From an uncultured Duncaniella sp. (GTDB lineage Bacteria > Bacteroidota > Bacteroidia > Bacteroidales > Muribaculaceae): a stretch of 64,000 bases of DNA. Below, piece by piece: positions 52,745 through 61,713 of the stretch. The stretch spans positions 66,021 to 130,020 of the forward strand of contig CAJUIX010000008.1 of the NCBI GenBank assembly GCA_910586665.1, in the 5' to 3' direction. The notes beneath the pieces were generated by a model. That model worked only from the letters and a program-made list of their open reading frames with translations. It did not search any database and was not told the DNA's origin. Positions within the stretch are counted from its first letter, which is position 1, and each line of letters begins with the position of its first letter. The position numbers were made by a program, and so were the translations under genes.

Positions 52745-53835
52745 GAATAAGCATCAATTATTTTATCAACGAAACGTCCGTAGGAGAGGTGGGAGTTGAA
52801 ATATTCGTGACCTGCCGAGGCTATGCGCTTTCGGAGAGCCTCATCATCTAATAAACTCGCTATGGCACCTGCGAGTTGAACCGCGTCGCCCGAATTTACC
52901 AAAAGGCCGGTCACTCCGTCGGTCACATATTCGGGCTGACCTCCGTTGTTGCTGGTGACTATCGCCACACCTCCCTGCTGGAACTCTATGTTCGATAGGC
53001 AGAAGGGGTCACGGAACACCGACGGCGCCACCCCGATGTCGGCCTGTCTCATCAAGGCCCTCGCATGGGTGGTGAATCCATAGAAATGCACCCTGTCGGC
53101 TATCCCTCCGGCGCGGGCTGCCTTCATAAGCTTGTCGGCATAGTCAGCCGGGCGGCATGCGCCCAGGAATACTAATGCGAAAGGCCGGTCGGCTATGCGG
53201 CCGAGGGCGTCGACCAGCACGCCGCACCCTTTAGACTCCCTCACACGACCCGAAAAGACGATGAGAGGGACGGAAGCAGGTATGCCAAACTTCTCCCTTA
53301 GCGACTCGGCGGCAGTGTCGGCATACGGGGGTATGCTGTTGTGGACCACAACACACTTTTCCTCCGGGAACCACCGATTGGCCCCGTGCCATGAACGCTT
53401 GGTCATGCCGGAGACAAAGACTATCCTGTGAAGCTGACGGAAGAAACGGCGGAAGAGCGGGTTGACAGGGGTACGGTGCGCGTCGTGGCGTGTCAGCACT
53501 ATCCGCGCACGGCTTCCAGACTTTTTCTTTGCAAGGACGGCTATGGGGACAGCCTTGACGCTGTGGACATGAACCACGTCGGCATCCCTTATAATCTCGG
53601 CGAGGCCTGATATGGTGCGAAGGTCCAATGACCAAGAAAATGGGAGCGCCCGGCAGTCGACAGCATCCTCACGCAGGTGGGAAGCGACAGCCTCGGAGTC
53701 GCGCGAGACGTAGCTGACACTGTGTCCGCGCGCCGCAAGCTCACTTCCGAGGTCGAGGACATACTGCTCGGCTCCGCCCCAGACCTTTCCGGGAAAGACC
53801 TGCACTACCTTCATACTCCCCTCCTTCACATCCAT
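52741..53835 (-). CDS. GT4-family glycosyltransferase
   Basis: A 364-residue GT-B fold glycosyltransferase. The N-terminal domain starts VVQVFPGKVWGGAEQYVLDLG, and the C-terminal Glycos_transf_1 domain has FSGRVRESKGCGVLVDAL and the nucleotide-sugar site FCLSNIEFQQGG (E-x7-E-like). A shorter start at base 53814 (MKVVQVF) fits the family N-terminus and may be the true one. It probably adds a sugar to lipopolysaccharide, capsule or another glycan; the acceptor is unknown. It follows the 125-residue gene by 6 bases and overlaps the cyclophilin gene by 4. Confidence 0.88.
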   Translation of the reverse strand: MDVKEGSMKVVQVFPGKVWGGAEQYVLDLGSELAARGHSVSYVSRDSEAVASHLREDAVDCRALPFSWSLDLRTISGLAEIIRDADVVHVHSVKAVPIAVLAKKKSGSRARIVLTRHDAHRTPVNPLFRRFFRQLHRIVFVSGMTKRSWHGANRWFPEEKCVVVHNSIPPYADTAAESLREKFGIPASVPLIVFSGRVRESKGCGVLVDALGRIADRPFALVFLGACRPADYADKLMKAARAGGIADRVHFYGFTTHARALMRQADIGVAPSVFRDPFCLSNIEFQQGGVAIVTSNNGGQPEYVTDGVTGLLVNSGDAVQLAGAIASLLDDEALRKRIASAGHEYFNSHLSYGRFVDKIIDAYS

Positions 53836-53841
53836 TGGAGC

Positions 53842-54219
53842 TTACAGACAGGAGGTCGGGGTGATGCGCTTGTAGATACGGCGGAAGTTATCATCGGAGG
53901 CATTAAGCTCGTCGATGCGGCTCTCATAGTCGGCACCCCAGATGGCCGTGACAAGATCAGGGAGATAACGGCGCTCACGGTCACGCTCGATAGCCACTGC
54001 TATCAGACGGGAGATTACTCCGGCATAGCTCTCGTGGTTGATGGCGTAGAGATAACGCGCTGCCGAGACGATGAACTGACCGGTCGGATCGACAAGTATC
54101 ATATTGTCGACAAGTTCGTCCATTATATCATCACATTCTCCTATGTGGTTGGCGATATATTCATAGGTCAGAAGCCCGTCGGGGTCCTGCGAAAGACGTT
54201 TCTTTAGCTCTTGTTCCAT
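53842..54219 (-). CDS. Hypothetical cytoplasmic protein, first gene of a cluster
   Basis: A 125-residue soluble, mainly helical and acidic protein that is not recognised. Visible stretches are LTYEYIANHIGECDDIMDELVDNM and VTAIWGADYESRI, with no signal peptide or membrane segment. It starts a same-strand run with the glycosyltransferase and cyclophilin genes and has a canonical promoter. Function is unknown. Confidence 0.7.
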   Translation of the reverse strand: MEQELKKRLSQDPDGLLTYEYIANHIGECDDIMDELVDNMILVDPTGQFIVSAARYLYAINHESYAGVISRLIAVAIERDRERRYLPDLVTAIWGADYESRIDELNASDDNFRRIYKRITPTSCL

Positions 54220-54247
54220 GAGTCTTTACTGTTAAAGAATAACTCTG

Positions 54248-54255
54248 CAAAAATA
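54248..54255 (-). promoter_or_regulatory. Promoter of the 54219-51896 gene cluster
   Basis: On the minus strand, TTTG (54276-54279), 20 bases, then TATTTTTG (54248-54255) is a near-perfect Bacteroidetes promoter. The start codon follows 28 bases later. Confidence 0.7.
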
Positions 54256-54381
54256 CTAACAATCCGTTAATATTCCAAATCGCCTTTTCAGAGCGGGCGA
54301 CAAACTGTCCTTTTTAAGAACATTTATGGTCAATTATAACAAAAAATCGACTATTTATTGGCATAATAAACCAAAATAAGC

Positions 54382-54389
54382 TAATTTTG
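54382..54389 (+). promoter_or_regulatory. Promoter of the AraC-ATPase/TOPRIM operon
   Basis: TAATTTTG matches TAnnTTTG. ATTG at 54357-54360 lies 21 bases upstream as a -33 element. The start codon of the regulator follows 55 bases after the box. Confidence 0.6.
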
Positions 54390-54444
54390 TCGCGATATAA
54401 CCGACATCGAAAGTCTACAAATTCATATTTCATAACTCCGAATA

Positions 54445-55356
54445 ATGGGAACTACAATAGACTTATCCCAGCTAACCCCGCTTGAACATCTGTCCACCGA
54501 GTTTTCAACTCTTGACGACGACTATGCCTTCATAAGGATAACCGAGGCTGACCGCGCCTCCGAAATCATGTCGTCAGGACCGGTAAGATTCGACGGCATG
54601 ACGTGGTTCCTGTGTTTCAAGGGGAGTATCGACATTGAAATCAATCTCCACCCGGCCACCTTGCGCGCCAATTCGATCACCGTTACAAGCCCGGGGTCGT
54701 TCATAGAGGTCAAAAATGTGGACTGGACCGACCTCGACTGCTACATCCTACTCGTGTCGCGCGACTTCATGCGCGATGTCAACTTCGACCTCAACATCCT
54801 CAGCGCCATATCGCCGGCTTCGAAAAACATGAGGGAGAATCCCGTAATGGAGATTCCGTCCGAGGAGGCCAACCTCCTGAAGAAATATTACGAGATTCTC
54901 AACCACAACACCCGTAACTCCGACAGCATATTCAAAAAACCGATAGCGCGCAGCGTCATAGCCGCCCTTACCTACCAGCTCATGCAGATTGTCAGCACCC
55001 GCTATCCGGCCGACGATTCAAGCCAGCAACGCTCGCGCCGCTCGGCCTACGTCAATGACTTCATCAACCTTGTCCATGAGCACCACCGCCGCCAGCGCTC
55101 GGTGGCCTTCTATGCCGACAGACTTTTCATCTCTCCCAAATACCTGTCGCTCATCATCAAGGAGTCGCTCGGACGCTCCGCGGCAGAAATCATCGACGAC
55201 TATGTGATTCTCGAAGCCAAGAACATGCTCCGCTTCTCCGGCAAGAACATACAGCAGGTCAGCTACGAGCTGAACTTCCCCAACCAATCGTCATTCGGCA
55301 AGTACTTCAAACACCTTGTCGGCATGTCGCCCTCCGAATACCAACGCTCAAACTAA
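54445..55356 (+). CDS. AraC-family transcriptional regulator
   Basis: A 303-residue regulator with an N-terminal cupin-like ligand domain (WFLCFKGSIDIEINLHPATLR) and a C-terminal AraC HTH pair (RSVAFYADRLFISPKYLSLIIKE, QQVSYELNFPNQSSFGKYF). No membrane segment is present. It is transcribed with the ATPase/TOPRIM gene 6 bases downstream, so it may control that gene or itself. The ligand is unknown. Confidence 0.9.
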   Translation: MGTTIDLSQLTPLEHLSTEFSTLDDDYAFIRITEADRASEIMSSGPVRFDGMTWFLCFKGSIDIEINLHPATLRANSITVTSPGSFIEVKNVDWTDLDCYILLVSRDFMRDVNFDLNILSAISPASKNMRENPVMEIPSEEANLLKKYYEILNHNTRNSDSIFKKPIARSVIAALTYQLMQIVSTRYPADDSSQQRSRRSAYVNDFINLVHEHHRRQRSVAFYADRLFISPKYLSLIIKESLGRSAAEIIDDYVILEAKNMLRFSGKNIQQVSYELNFPNQSSFGKYFKHLVGMSPSEYQRSN

Positions 55357-55362
55357 GCCAAC

Positions 55363-56964
55363 ATGATACTCACTCTCCCGCCGAGGACTGGCGCAGAGCC
55401 TCTTAGTGTCGACACCTCGGAAAACAGACAAATAATAATTATCGGGGCCAACGGCTCCGGCAAGACCCGTTTTGCCAACCGCCTCATGCACGACCTCGGG
55501 CCGGCAGCCTTCAAAATGTCGGCCATAAAGGCCATCTACGGTAAGGAGGAGGAAAACAGGCAGGAAGGTTCCATCGACACCCTCTATCATGAGGTCACCG
55601 ACGGGGGCGCAGGCATCATCCGCGGCGACATCAAGGGTGAGTTTGAGCGTATGCTCGCCCTCCTGCTCCACGAGGAGATGCTAAAACTCATCGACTTCAA
55701 GTATCATCAGGAAGAAGGCACGGTCCATAACAGCAAAAAGTCCCGCTCGCGCGACAACCTGCCCCTCACGAGGCTCGACCGTCTCATAAAGCTGTGGCAG
55801 AAAATCTTCCCGGACAACAAGGTACTCATCGAGAGCGGCAAAATGATATTCGGGCGCGAGCGCTCGGACGACACCTACTCCTCCGCCAAACTTTCGGCAG
55901 GCGAGCGGGCGGTGATGTACTATATCGGAGCCTCGATGTTTGCCCCGAGGGACGGTGTAATCTTTGTTGAGTCGCCCGATCTCTTCCTCCACCCAAGCTC
56001 CATCCGCTCACTTTGGGACAGCATCGAGCAGCTGCGCCCCGACTGTACTTTCATCTATATCACACACGACCTCTCATTCGCCTCCACGCGCAGCGAGAGC
56101 ATCACAGTGTGGGTAAAGGGATGCGACCCGGCCCACGGGGAGTGGGACTACGACTTCATGGCATCTGCCGACGGCCTGAACGACGAAGTATACCTTGCCA
56201 TCGTCGGCGCCCGCAAACCGGTGCTCTTCATCGAGGGGGACGGCGTAAACTCGATTGACGCCAAGCTCTACCCGCTGATATTCAGAGAGTACACCGTCAA
56301 ATCGCTCGGCGGATGCGACAGAGTGATTGAGTCAACCCGCACCTTCAACAGTCTCCGCGCCTTCCACAACCTCGACGCCCGCGGTATCGTGGACCGCGAC
56401 CGCCGCGACGAGGGGGAGGTGAACTATCTCAGAGCCAAGAAAATCTATGTTCCCGACGTGGCCGAAATCGAAAACATCTTCATGATAGAGGATGTGGTCA
56501 GAGCCGTGGCACGCCACTACCGCCGCGACGAGGAGGAGGTGTTCCGCAAGGTCAAGAAATCAATCCTGCGCCTCTTCGAGACCGACCTGCGCCAACAGGC
56601 ACTCATGCACACGCGCCACATAGTCAAGAAGACTGTCGAGCACCGCATCGACGGCCGCTTCGCAAACATCAACAAGCTTGAGGAGCACATCAACGACCTC
56701 TGCCAGTCCATCAACCCGCGCGGAATATACGAACAGTACTGCCGCGACTTCAGGAGCTACGTCGCCCAGGGAGACTACGCCTCCGTGCTAAGGGTCTACA
56801 ACCGCAAGACCATGCTCTCGGAGAGCCACGTCGCACGCGCATGCGGCCTTCGCCGCGACGACAAGGACAGCTACATCAAGGCCATACTCGCCATACTCCG
56901 CGACGACAGAGGCCCGGCATCAACCATACGCGACGCCATCCGCTCAACCTTCCGTCTTGAATAG
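55363..56964 (+). CDS. Fused ATPase-DUF4435 (TOPRIM) protein, merged PARIS-like
   Basis: A 533-residue two-domain protein. The N-terminal ABC/AAA-type ATPase has Walker A IGANGSGKT (Lys34), a signature-like AKLSAGERAVMYY and a Walker B-like VIFVESPDLFLHP, then a switch His in YITHD. In Walker B the usual DE pair reads Glu203-Ser204, so the catalytic glutamate is changed. The C-terminal DUF4435 domain has TOPRIM residues in LFIEGDG (Glu291) and VDRDRRD (Asp344, Asp346), then EIENIFMIEDVV. The PARIS system encodes the same two parts as AriA (ATPase) and AriB (DUF4435 nuclease), and fused forms exist. Anti-phage function here is inferred. Confidence 0.78.
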   Translation: MILTLPPRTGAEPLSVDTSENRQIIIIGANGSGKTRFANRLMHDLGPAAFKMSAIKAIYGKEEENRQEGSIDTLYHEVTDGGAGIIRGDIKGEFERMLALLLHEEMLKLIDFKYHQEEGTVHNSKKSRSRDNLPLTRLDRLIKLWQKIFPDNKVLIESGKMIFGRERSDDTYSSAKLSAGERAVMYYIGASMFAPRDGVIFVESPDLFLHPSSIRSLWDSIEQLRPDCTFIYITHDLSFASTRSESITVWVKGCDPAHGEWDYDFMASADGLNDEVYLAIVGARKPVLFIEGDGVNSIDAKLYPLIFREYTVKSLGGCDRVIESTRTFNSLRAFHNLDARGIVDRDRRDEGEVNYLRAKKIYVPDVAEIENIFMIEDVVRAVARHYRRDEEEVFRKVKKSILRLFETDLRQQALMHTRHIVKKTVEHRIDGRFANINKLEEHINDLCQSINPRGIYEQYCRDFRSYVAQGDYASVLRVYNRKTMLSESHVARACGLRRDDKDSYIKAILAILRDDRGPASTIRDAIRSTFRLE

Positions 56965-56997
56965 GCCGGTCAGCTCCCCCAATAAGCCCCATAAACA

Positions 56998-57042
56998 GCG
57001 CATCTGCGGTGCAAAGCTCTATGCTCCACACCGCAGATGCGC
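56998..57042. terminator. Bidirectional terminator between convergent genes
   Basis: A perfect 14-base inverted repeat (56998-57011 with 57029-57042) lies between the stop codons of the fused ATPase gene and the MltD gene. Only short T/A runs flank it. Confidence 0.7.
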
Positions 57043-57083
57043 CGTTTGTATAATGGCTATACAAATTTTATCTTCTTCAGTCC

Positions 57084-58841
57084 TTATCTCCTCCTGCGAG
57101 TTGACTTCTTGGCTGCCTGCTTCGGTGGAATCTTCAAGGTCTTACCTGCACGAAGACTTGTACTCTTGCCCATGCCGTTTGCGGCCTGGATTGCGGCTAC
57201 AGTAGTGCCATATCTGCGCGCGAGAGCGCCAAGAGTGTCTCCGTTTTTGATTTTATGTACCGTTGGCTTTGCTGCGGCAGCCTTCGGAGCGGCCTTGGCC
57301 GGAGTCTGCTTGGCCTTGGGGGCTGCTGCCTTGGTGCTCTTCGGGGCAGGCTCCTCTGTCGCAGCCTTGGCAGTGCTTCTTTCAGCCGCCGGAGCGGTCT
57401 GGTCGGCCACAGCCTCGCGAAGCTCCTGGGGGCTTACCTGCGCAAGCTCGGATGCTGCCACAACCTTTACATTTTCAGGGCTGACACGCTCGAATACCTC
57501 GATTTTAAGCACATCGCCCTCCTTCACCTTGCCGCGACGGAGCTGGTTCCAGCGCTTGATGTCGGTAGCCGATACACCGTACTGGCGTGCTATGTCGCGG
57601 ATGCTCTCGCCGCGGGTCACCGTGTGGGTCTTGACAGTCATACGCTCTGTCATCTGCGCCTGTGCTATCTCATTGTTCACCTCCGAGTTCAGCGACTGGC
57701 GGCTTGCCTGTGTTAGGTTGGCCGCACCGTTGTCGCCCGAAGGGGCCACGGCCACATCTTCCGTGCCGGGCTCCACATGGCTGCGGCGGGCATACAGCTC
57801 CGAATCATATTCAAGGATGCGCTTCTCGCTCATGACGTAGCTCAGACACTGCTGGGTCGGGAGAGTGAGGGTGTAAGGACGGTAGTCGCCCGGAATGACG
57901 TCCTTGAGATACTGCGGGTTGAGCATACGGATTTCCTCTACGGGAATATTGAGCACTGCCGCAATCTGGTTGAAGTGGACATATTTGTTGACCACGACGG
58001 TATCGGTGGTCAGATGGCGCTTTATGATGGTCGGCGAGATGCCGTGCTTGCCATAGTAGTTCATGACATAGTTGGCGGCAATGAACACGGGGACATAGCC
58101 GCGGGTCTCGGGGAGGAGATAGTCATAGATTTCCCAAAAGTCCTTCTTGCCCTCGCCGGCGCGGCGCAGAGCCTTGTTGACGTTGCCGGGACCGCAGTTG
58201 TAGGCGGCGATGGCGAGCGACCAGTCATTGTAAATCTCGTAGAGCTGCTTGAGATAGCGGGCGGCATTGCGCGACGACAGGCGCACATCGCGACGCTCGT
58301 CGACGAGCGAGTTGACCTCCATTCCAAGCCCCTTGGCCGTGGCCGGCATGAACTGCCAGAGCCCCGCTGCTCCCGCACGCGAGATAGCGTTGGGGTTTAT
58401 GGCCGACTCGATGACCGGCAGATACTGCAATTCGGTAGGCATCCCCTCCTTGATAAGCTCCTCGACAAAAATTGGACCGTAGTAGCTGTGGAGCGCGAGC
58501 ATATCGGCCACGAGTCCGCGCTTCTTGGTGAGATACATATTGATAAAGTTGCCTACAATCGAGTTGTAAGGCATCTCTATGACCGTCGGAAGCACCTTGA
58601 GGCGCTGCTCATACTCCTGCGGGGTAGCTGTCTGCTCCCCTCCGAGGTCCACGCCGGGCACGACATAGTTCTTTATATAGAAATTCTCCTCGAGCTGGCG
58701 CGTCTGCGTCTCGAAACTCTCGGGAGCAATAATATTATCGTCTGTAATCGACTGCTTTATATCAAGTATGGACCGGGCGCTGAGCGTGGAGAGCGACGAC
58801 AGGCCTACGGCAAACAATGTGGCAAGTATTGATTTCTTCAT
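57084..58841 (-). CDS. mltD: MltD-like lytic transglycosylase with LysM domains
   Basis: A 585-residue exported murein hydrolase with signal peptide MKKSILATLFAVGLSSLSTLSA. The SLT domain has the catalytic glutamate in LPVIESAINPNA (Glu145), then AGLWQFMPATAKGLG and AIAAYNCGPGNVNKAL. Two LysM modules bind peptidoglycan (VTRGESIRDIARQYGVS and IKNGDTLGALARRYGTT), separated by an Ala/Pro/Lys-rich linker. It cleaves glycan strands to form 1,6-anhydromuramic ends. It is the last gene of the ParA-ParB-DUF5683-MltD block, a gene order common in Bacteroidetes. Confidence 0.95.
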   Translation of the reverse strand: MKKSILATLFAVGLSSLSTLSARSILDIKQSITDDNIIAPESFETQTRQLEENFYIKNYVVPGVDLGGEQTATPQEYEQRLKVLPTVIEMPYNSIVGNFINMYLTKKRGLVADMLALHSYYGPIFVEELIKEGMPTELQYLPVIESAINPNAISRAGAAGLWQFMPATAKGLGMEVNSLVDERRDVRLSSRNAARYLKQLYEIYNDWSLAIAAYNCGPGNVNKALRRAGEGKKDFWEIYDYLLPETRGYVPVFIAANYVMNYYGKHGISPTIIKRHLTTDTVVVNKYVHFNQIAAVLNIPVEEIRMLNPQYLKDVIPGDYRPYTLTLPTQQCLSYVMSEKRILEYDSELYARRSHVEPGTEDVAVAPSGDNGAANLTQASRQSLNSEVNNEIAQAQMTERMTVKTHTVTRGESIRDIARQYGVSATDIKRWNQLRRGKVKEGDVLKIEVFERVSPENVKVVAASELAQVSPQELREAVADQTAPAAERSTAKAATEEPAPKSTKAAAPKAKQTPAKAAPKAAAAKPTVHKIKNGDTLGALARRYGTTVAAIQAANGMGKSTSLRAGKTLKIPPKQAAKKSTRRRR

Positions 58842-58884
58842 TATGGTATTATTTCAGTTGAGAGACGGTTGGATGAGAGATTTT

Positions 58885-59787
58885 CTAAAAATTGAGCGCC
58901 CAGTAGACCCCGACACCCGGCAGCGACATGCCTCTCTTGCTTTCGCTCGGCATCAATGTCGGCGCGATGTCAACACTAAGGTTGGGCGATATGTCGAAAT
59001 GCGCCAGCTGGGCATCCACATAGGCATCAATCATAGCAATCATATAGACCCCGACCATACATATTATACAGAGGTCCCTGTTGCGGCGATACATATTTTT
59101 TCGCCGCTTCAGCAGGTCGGTCAGCCATCCTTTGTCAAGATCTGACTCATTGACTGTCGGTGCGAAGAAATCCATATAGCTGTTGGTCGAGGGGTCATTG
59201 TCCATTATGTCCGAATAGGCACGGGTATAGTCCCGCAGCATCGTGTTGTTCCAGTTGGTGGCATAACCAAGACCCATAAAGGCACCGACCACGATAGGGA
59301 GCTTCCAGTAGCGGCGGTTATAAAGCTGACCGAGTCCGGGGAAAAGGGCCGACATCCATACAGCTCTTGTCGGGTCGGGTGTAAAGGTAAACTTATTTTC
59401 CGCCGTCAGTCCCGCCACGGTGTCACTCGGATTTACGAGGGGTGCATTGGCCACTGCCACGGTGTCAATAGGCACAATTGAAACAGAGTCCCCTCTGACC
59501 GTCATGCTGTCAAGCACCACCGCCGCAGGCACCTCTATCGGCTGTCCGACAGGAAAACTGTCAGGCAGATGGCTTATCGGCGACTGCTTTCGGCGCTCGG
59601 GTCTGACAGGCTTCACCGGGCGCTTGGGCCTCTCGGTGAGAGTGGTGTCGGAGGTCGAGGCGAGGGAATCTCTAAAAGTTTCAGAAAAAATGTTAAACGG
59701 GCATAGCAGCACGATTAAAATCATGCCGGCAAGCACTCCGATTAATGGTCGTATGTGGTGAATATCTTTTTCCGCTTCAGATTGCAT
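58885..59787 (-). CDS. DUF5683 domain protein
   Basis: A 300-residue protein with one N-terminal membrane segment (LAGMILIVLLCPFNIF), a long Pro/Arg/Ser-rich linker and a C-terminal domain. The C-terminal domain includes RAVWMSALFPGLGQLYNRRYWKLP, the DUF5683 hallmark, and two further hydrophobic stretches. The biochemical role is unknown. It is conserved next to parAB in many Bacteroidetes and lies between parB (73-base gap) and mltD (43-base gap). Confidence 0.85.
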   Translation of the reverse strand: MQSEAEKDIHHIRPLIGVLAGMILIVLLCPFNIFSETFRDSLASTSDTTLTERPKRPVKPVRPERRKQSPISHLPDSFPVGQPIEVPAAVVLDSMTVRGDSVSIVPIDTVAVANAPLVNPSDTVAGLTAENKFTFTPDPTRAVWMSALFPGLGQLYNRRYWKLPIVVGAFMGLGYATNWNNTMLRDYTRAYSDIMDNDPSTNSYMDFFAPTVNESDLDKGWLTDLLKRRKNMYRRNRDLCIICMVGVYMIAMIDAYVDAQLAHFDISPNLSVDIAPTLMPSESKRGMSLPGVGVYWALNF

Positions 59788-59860
59788 CTTTGTTTATCAA
59801 ACTAAGAACCAAGCCATTACACAACGACACGCTTTGTATCACCGCCAAGGCTGAGGCCAA

Positions 59861-60742
59861 TCACTGCTTTGCAGTGTCAAAGATAGCAATTAATCTTTCA
59901 AGTTCCGCCTCATCTTTGAATGAAAATGAAATTTTTCCCTTGCCGGAAGCGTCGCAGGTCAGCTTCACGGGGGTACTGAAGCGCTGCGAGAGATGATTTT
60001 TTAAAATATCATAATCATTGTTAGAAAATCTTTTGGGATTTTCCTCCGGCTGCTTACCCTCACGGGCAGCCTCCTGGTATTTCTTGGCAAGTTCCTCGAC
60101 GCGGCGCACCGACAGCCCCTGCTTGAGAATCTCCTCATAAAGCCTGAGCTGGAGTTTCGGGTCTTCGATACTAAGGAGAGCCCTCGCATGGCCCATGTCT
60201 ATACGCTTGTCGCGCAGTCCGAGCTGCACCTCGGCCGGCAGGCGCAGCAGGCGGAGGAAGTTGGCTATGGTGGTGCGCTTCTTGCCTATCCTCTCGCTCA
60301 GGCGCTCCTGAGTCAGTTCATACTGCTCGATGAGTTTCTTGAAGGTCAGGGCGATTTCGATAGCGTTGAGGTCCTCGCGCTGTATGTTCTCGATGAGGGC
60401 CATCTCCGTCAGCTCCGAGTCATTGGCCGTGCGGATATAGGCAGGGACGGTGGTAAGCCCGGCCATGATAGCCGCCCTGTAGCGGCGCTCGCCGGCTATA
60501 ATCTGGTAGGAATCGGGCCCCGTCTTGCGCAGGGAGAGGGGCTGGATGATTCCCAGCTCACGGATTGAGCGCGAAAGCTCCTCGAGGGCCTCCTCGTCGA
60601 AGAGGCTTCGGGGCTGGTCGGGATTTGGAGAGATGCGTGAGATCTCTATGTCGTTGATGGCCGACGTGCCGCGGGCGGGCGCATCATCCATAGCGATGAG
60701 CGAGTCGAGGCCGCGACCGAGTGCCTGGCGTTTTGGCTGCAT
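59861..60742 (-). CDS. parB: Chromosome-partitioning protein ParB
   Basis: A 293-residue CTP-dependent DNA clamp that loads at parS sites. The N-terminal CTP-binding motifs are GERRYRAA and ENIQRED. A central HTH region (TQERLSERIGKKRTTIANFLRLL) and a C-terminal dimerisation tail follow. It is encoded 18 bases after parA. No parS-like palindrome was recognised within the gene block. Confidence 0.97.
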   Translation of the reverse strand: MQPKRQALGRGLDSLIAMDDAPARGTSAINDIEISRISPNPDQPRSLFDEEALEELSRSIRELGIIQPLSLRKTGPDSYQIIAGERRYRAAIMAGLTTVPAYIRTANDSELTEMALIENIQREDLNAIEIALTFKKLIEQYELTQERLSERIGKKRTTIANFLRLLRLPAEVQLGLRDKRIDMGHARALLSIEDPKLQLRLYEEILKQGLSVRRVEELAKKYQEAAREGKQPEENPKRFSNNDYDILKNHLSQRFSTPVKLTCDASGKGKISFSFKDEAELERLIAIFDTAKQ

Positions 60743-60760
60743 AGTCTATAAGGAGTTGAG

Positions 60761-61528
60761 TTAGAGAGTATTTTTTGCTATAAGCTCGCGGGCGAGGGCG
60801 ATATGGGATGTCGCGCCGCGCGAGAGGGGGTCATAGAGCAGCGCGGGGAGTCCGTGGCTCGGTGCCTCGCTCAGGCGGATGTTGCGCGGAATCACGGAGT
60901 CGAACACCATCGGCCCGAAGTGCCCCTTGAGTTCCTCGTAAATCTGGTTGGCAAGTCGCAGACGCGCGTCATACATGGTCAGCAGGAAGCCTTCGATTTC
61001 AAGCGCGGGATTGAGCTTCGACTTAATGATTCGGATTGTGTTGAGGAGCTTGGTAATACCTTCGAGAGCGAAGTATTCAGCCTGCACGGGAATGATGACC
61101 GAGTCAGCCGCAGTGAGGGCGTTGACGGTAATCAGTCCTAAGGAGGGGGAGCAGTCAATCAGGATATAGTCATACTTGTCGGCAACGGGGGCGACGGAGC
61201 GCTTGAGCACATTCTCGCGCGAAGGCTTGTTGATAAGCTCGATTTCCGCGCCGGCAAGGTCTATGCGCGAGCCGACGAGGTCGAGCCCCTCGCAACAGGT
61301 GGCCACCTGCGACCCATCCATAGGGTAATCGTCGACAAGACACTCATAGATTGAGGAGGTCATGGATTTTGGGTCGATACCGTAGCCGGAAGTGGCGTTG
61401 GCCTGGGGATCGGCATCAATAATCAGCGTCTTCTTTCCTTCGGCGGCGAGAGAGGCCGCGAGGTTGATTGTCGTTGTGGTTTTTCCTACACCGCCTTTCT
61501 GATTGGCGATAGCAATGATTTTACCCAT
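60761..61528 (-). CDS. parA: Chromosome-partitioning ATPase ParA
   Basis: A 255-residue deviant Walker ATPase (Soj type). It binds the nucleoid as an ATP dimer and moves ParB-parS complexes. The start MGKIIAIANQKGG is chosen over a start 10 codons upstream because the family begins there. Walker A is KGGVGKTT, and IIDADPQANAT and LIDCSPSLGL follow as usual. It lacks the N-terminal DNA-binding domain of plasmid type Ia ParA proteins, which supports a chromosomal role. Confidence 0.97.
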   Translation of the reverse strand: MGKIIAIANQKGGVGKTTTTINLAASLAAEGKKTLIIDADPQANATSGYGIDPKSMTSSIYECLVDDYPMDGSQVATCCEGLDLVGSRIDLAGAEIELINKPSRENVLKRSVAPVADKYDYILIDCSPSLGLITVNALTAADSVIIPVQAEYFALEGITKLLNTIRIIKSKLNPALEIEGFLLTMYDARLRLANQIYEELKGHFGPMVFDSVIPRNIRLSEAPSHGLPALLYDPLSRGATSHIALARELIAKNTL

Positions 61529-61713
61529 AAGGCGTTTATTATCAATTTTATGATGCAAAGTAACGAAATTTCTCCCTAACCCCGGCCCTTTCTATTATCA
61601 AATCGTGTTAAAATGTTGATAACTCTACCCGAATGTTAATAAAGCGAGCCTAAACCAACTGACACGCTGAGGTGTTGAAAATGTATAATTGCAACGCGTA
61701 AACTATTCTTATT

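Noticed and set aside
59861..61713. parS sites near parAB
   Set aside because: No convincing 14-16 base parS palindrome was found by eye in or around the two genes.
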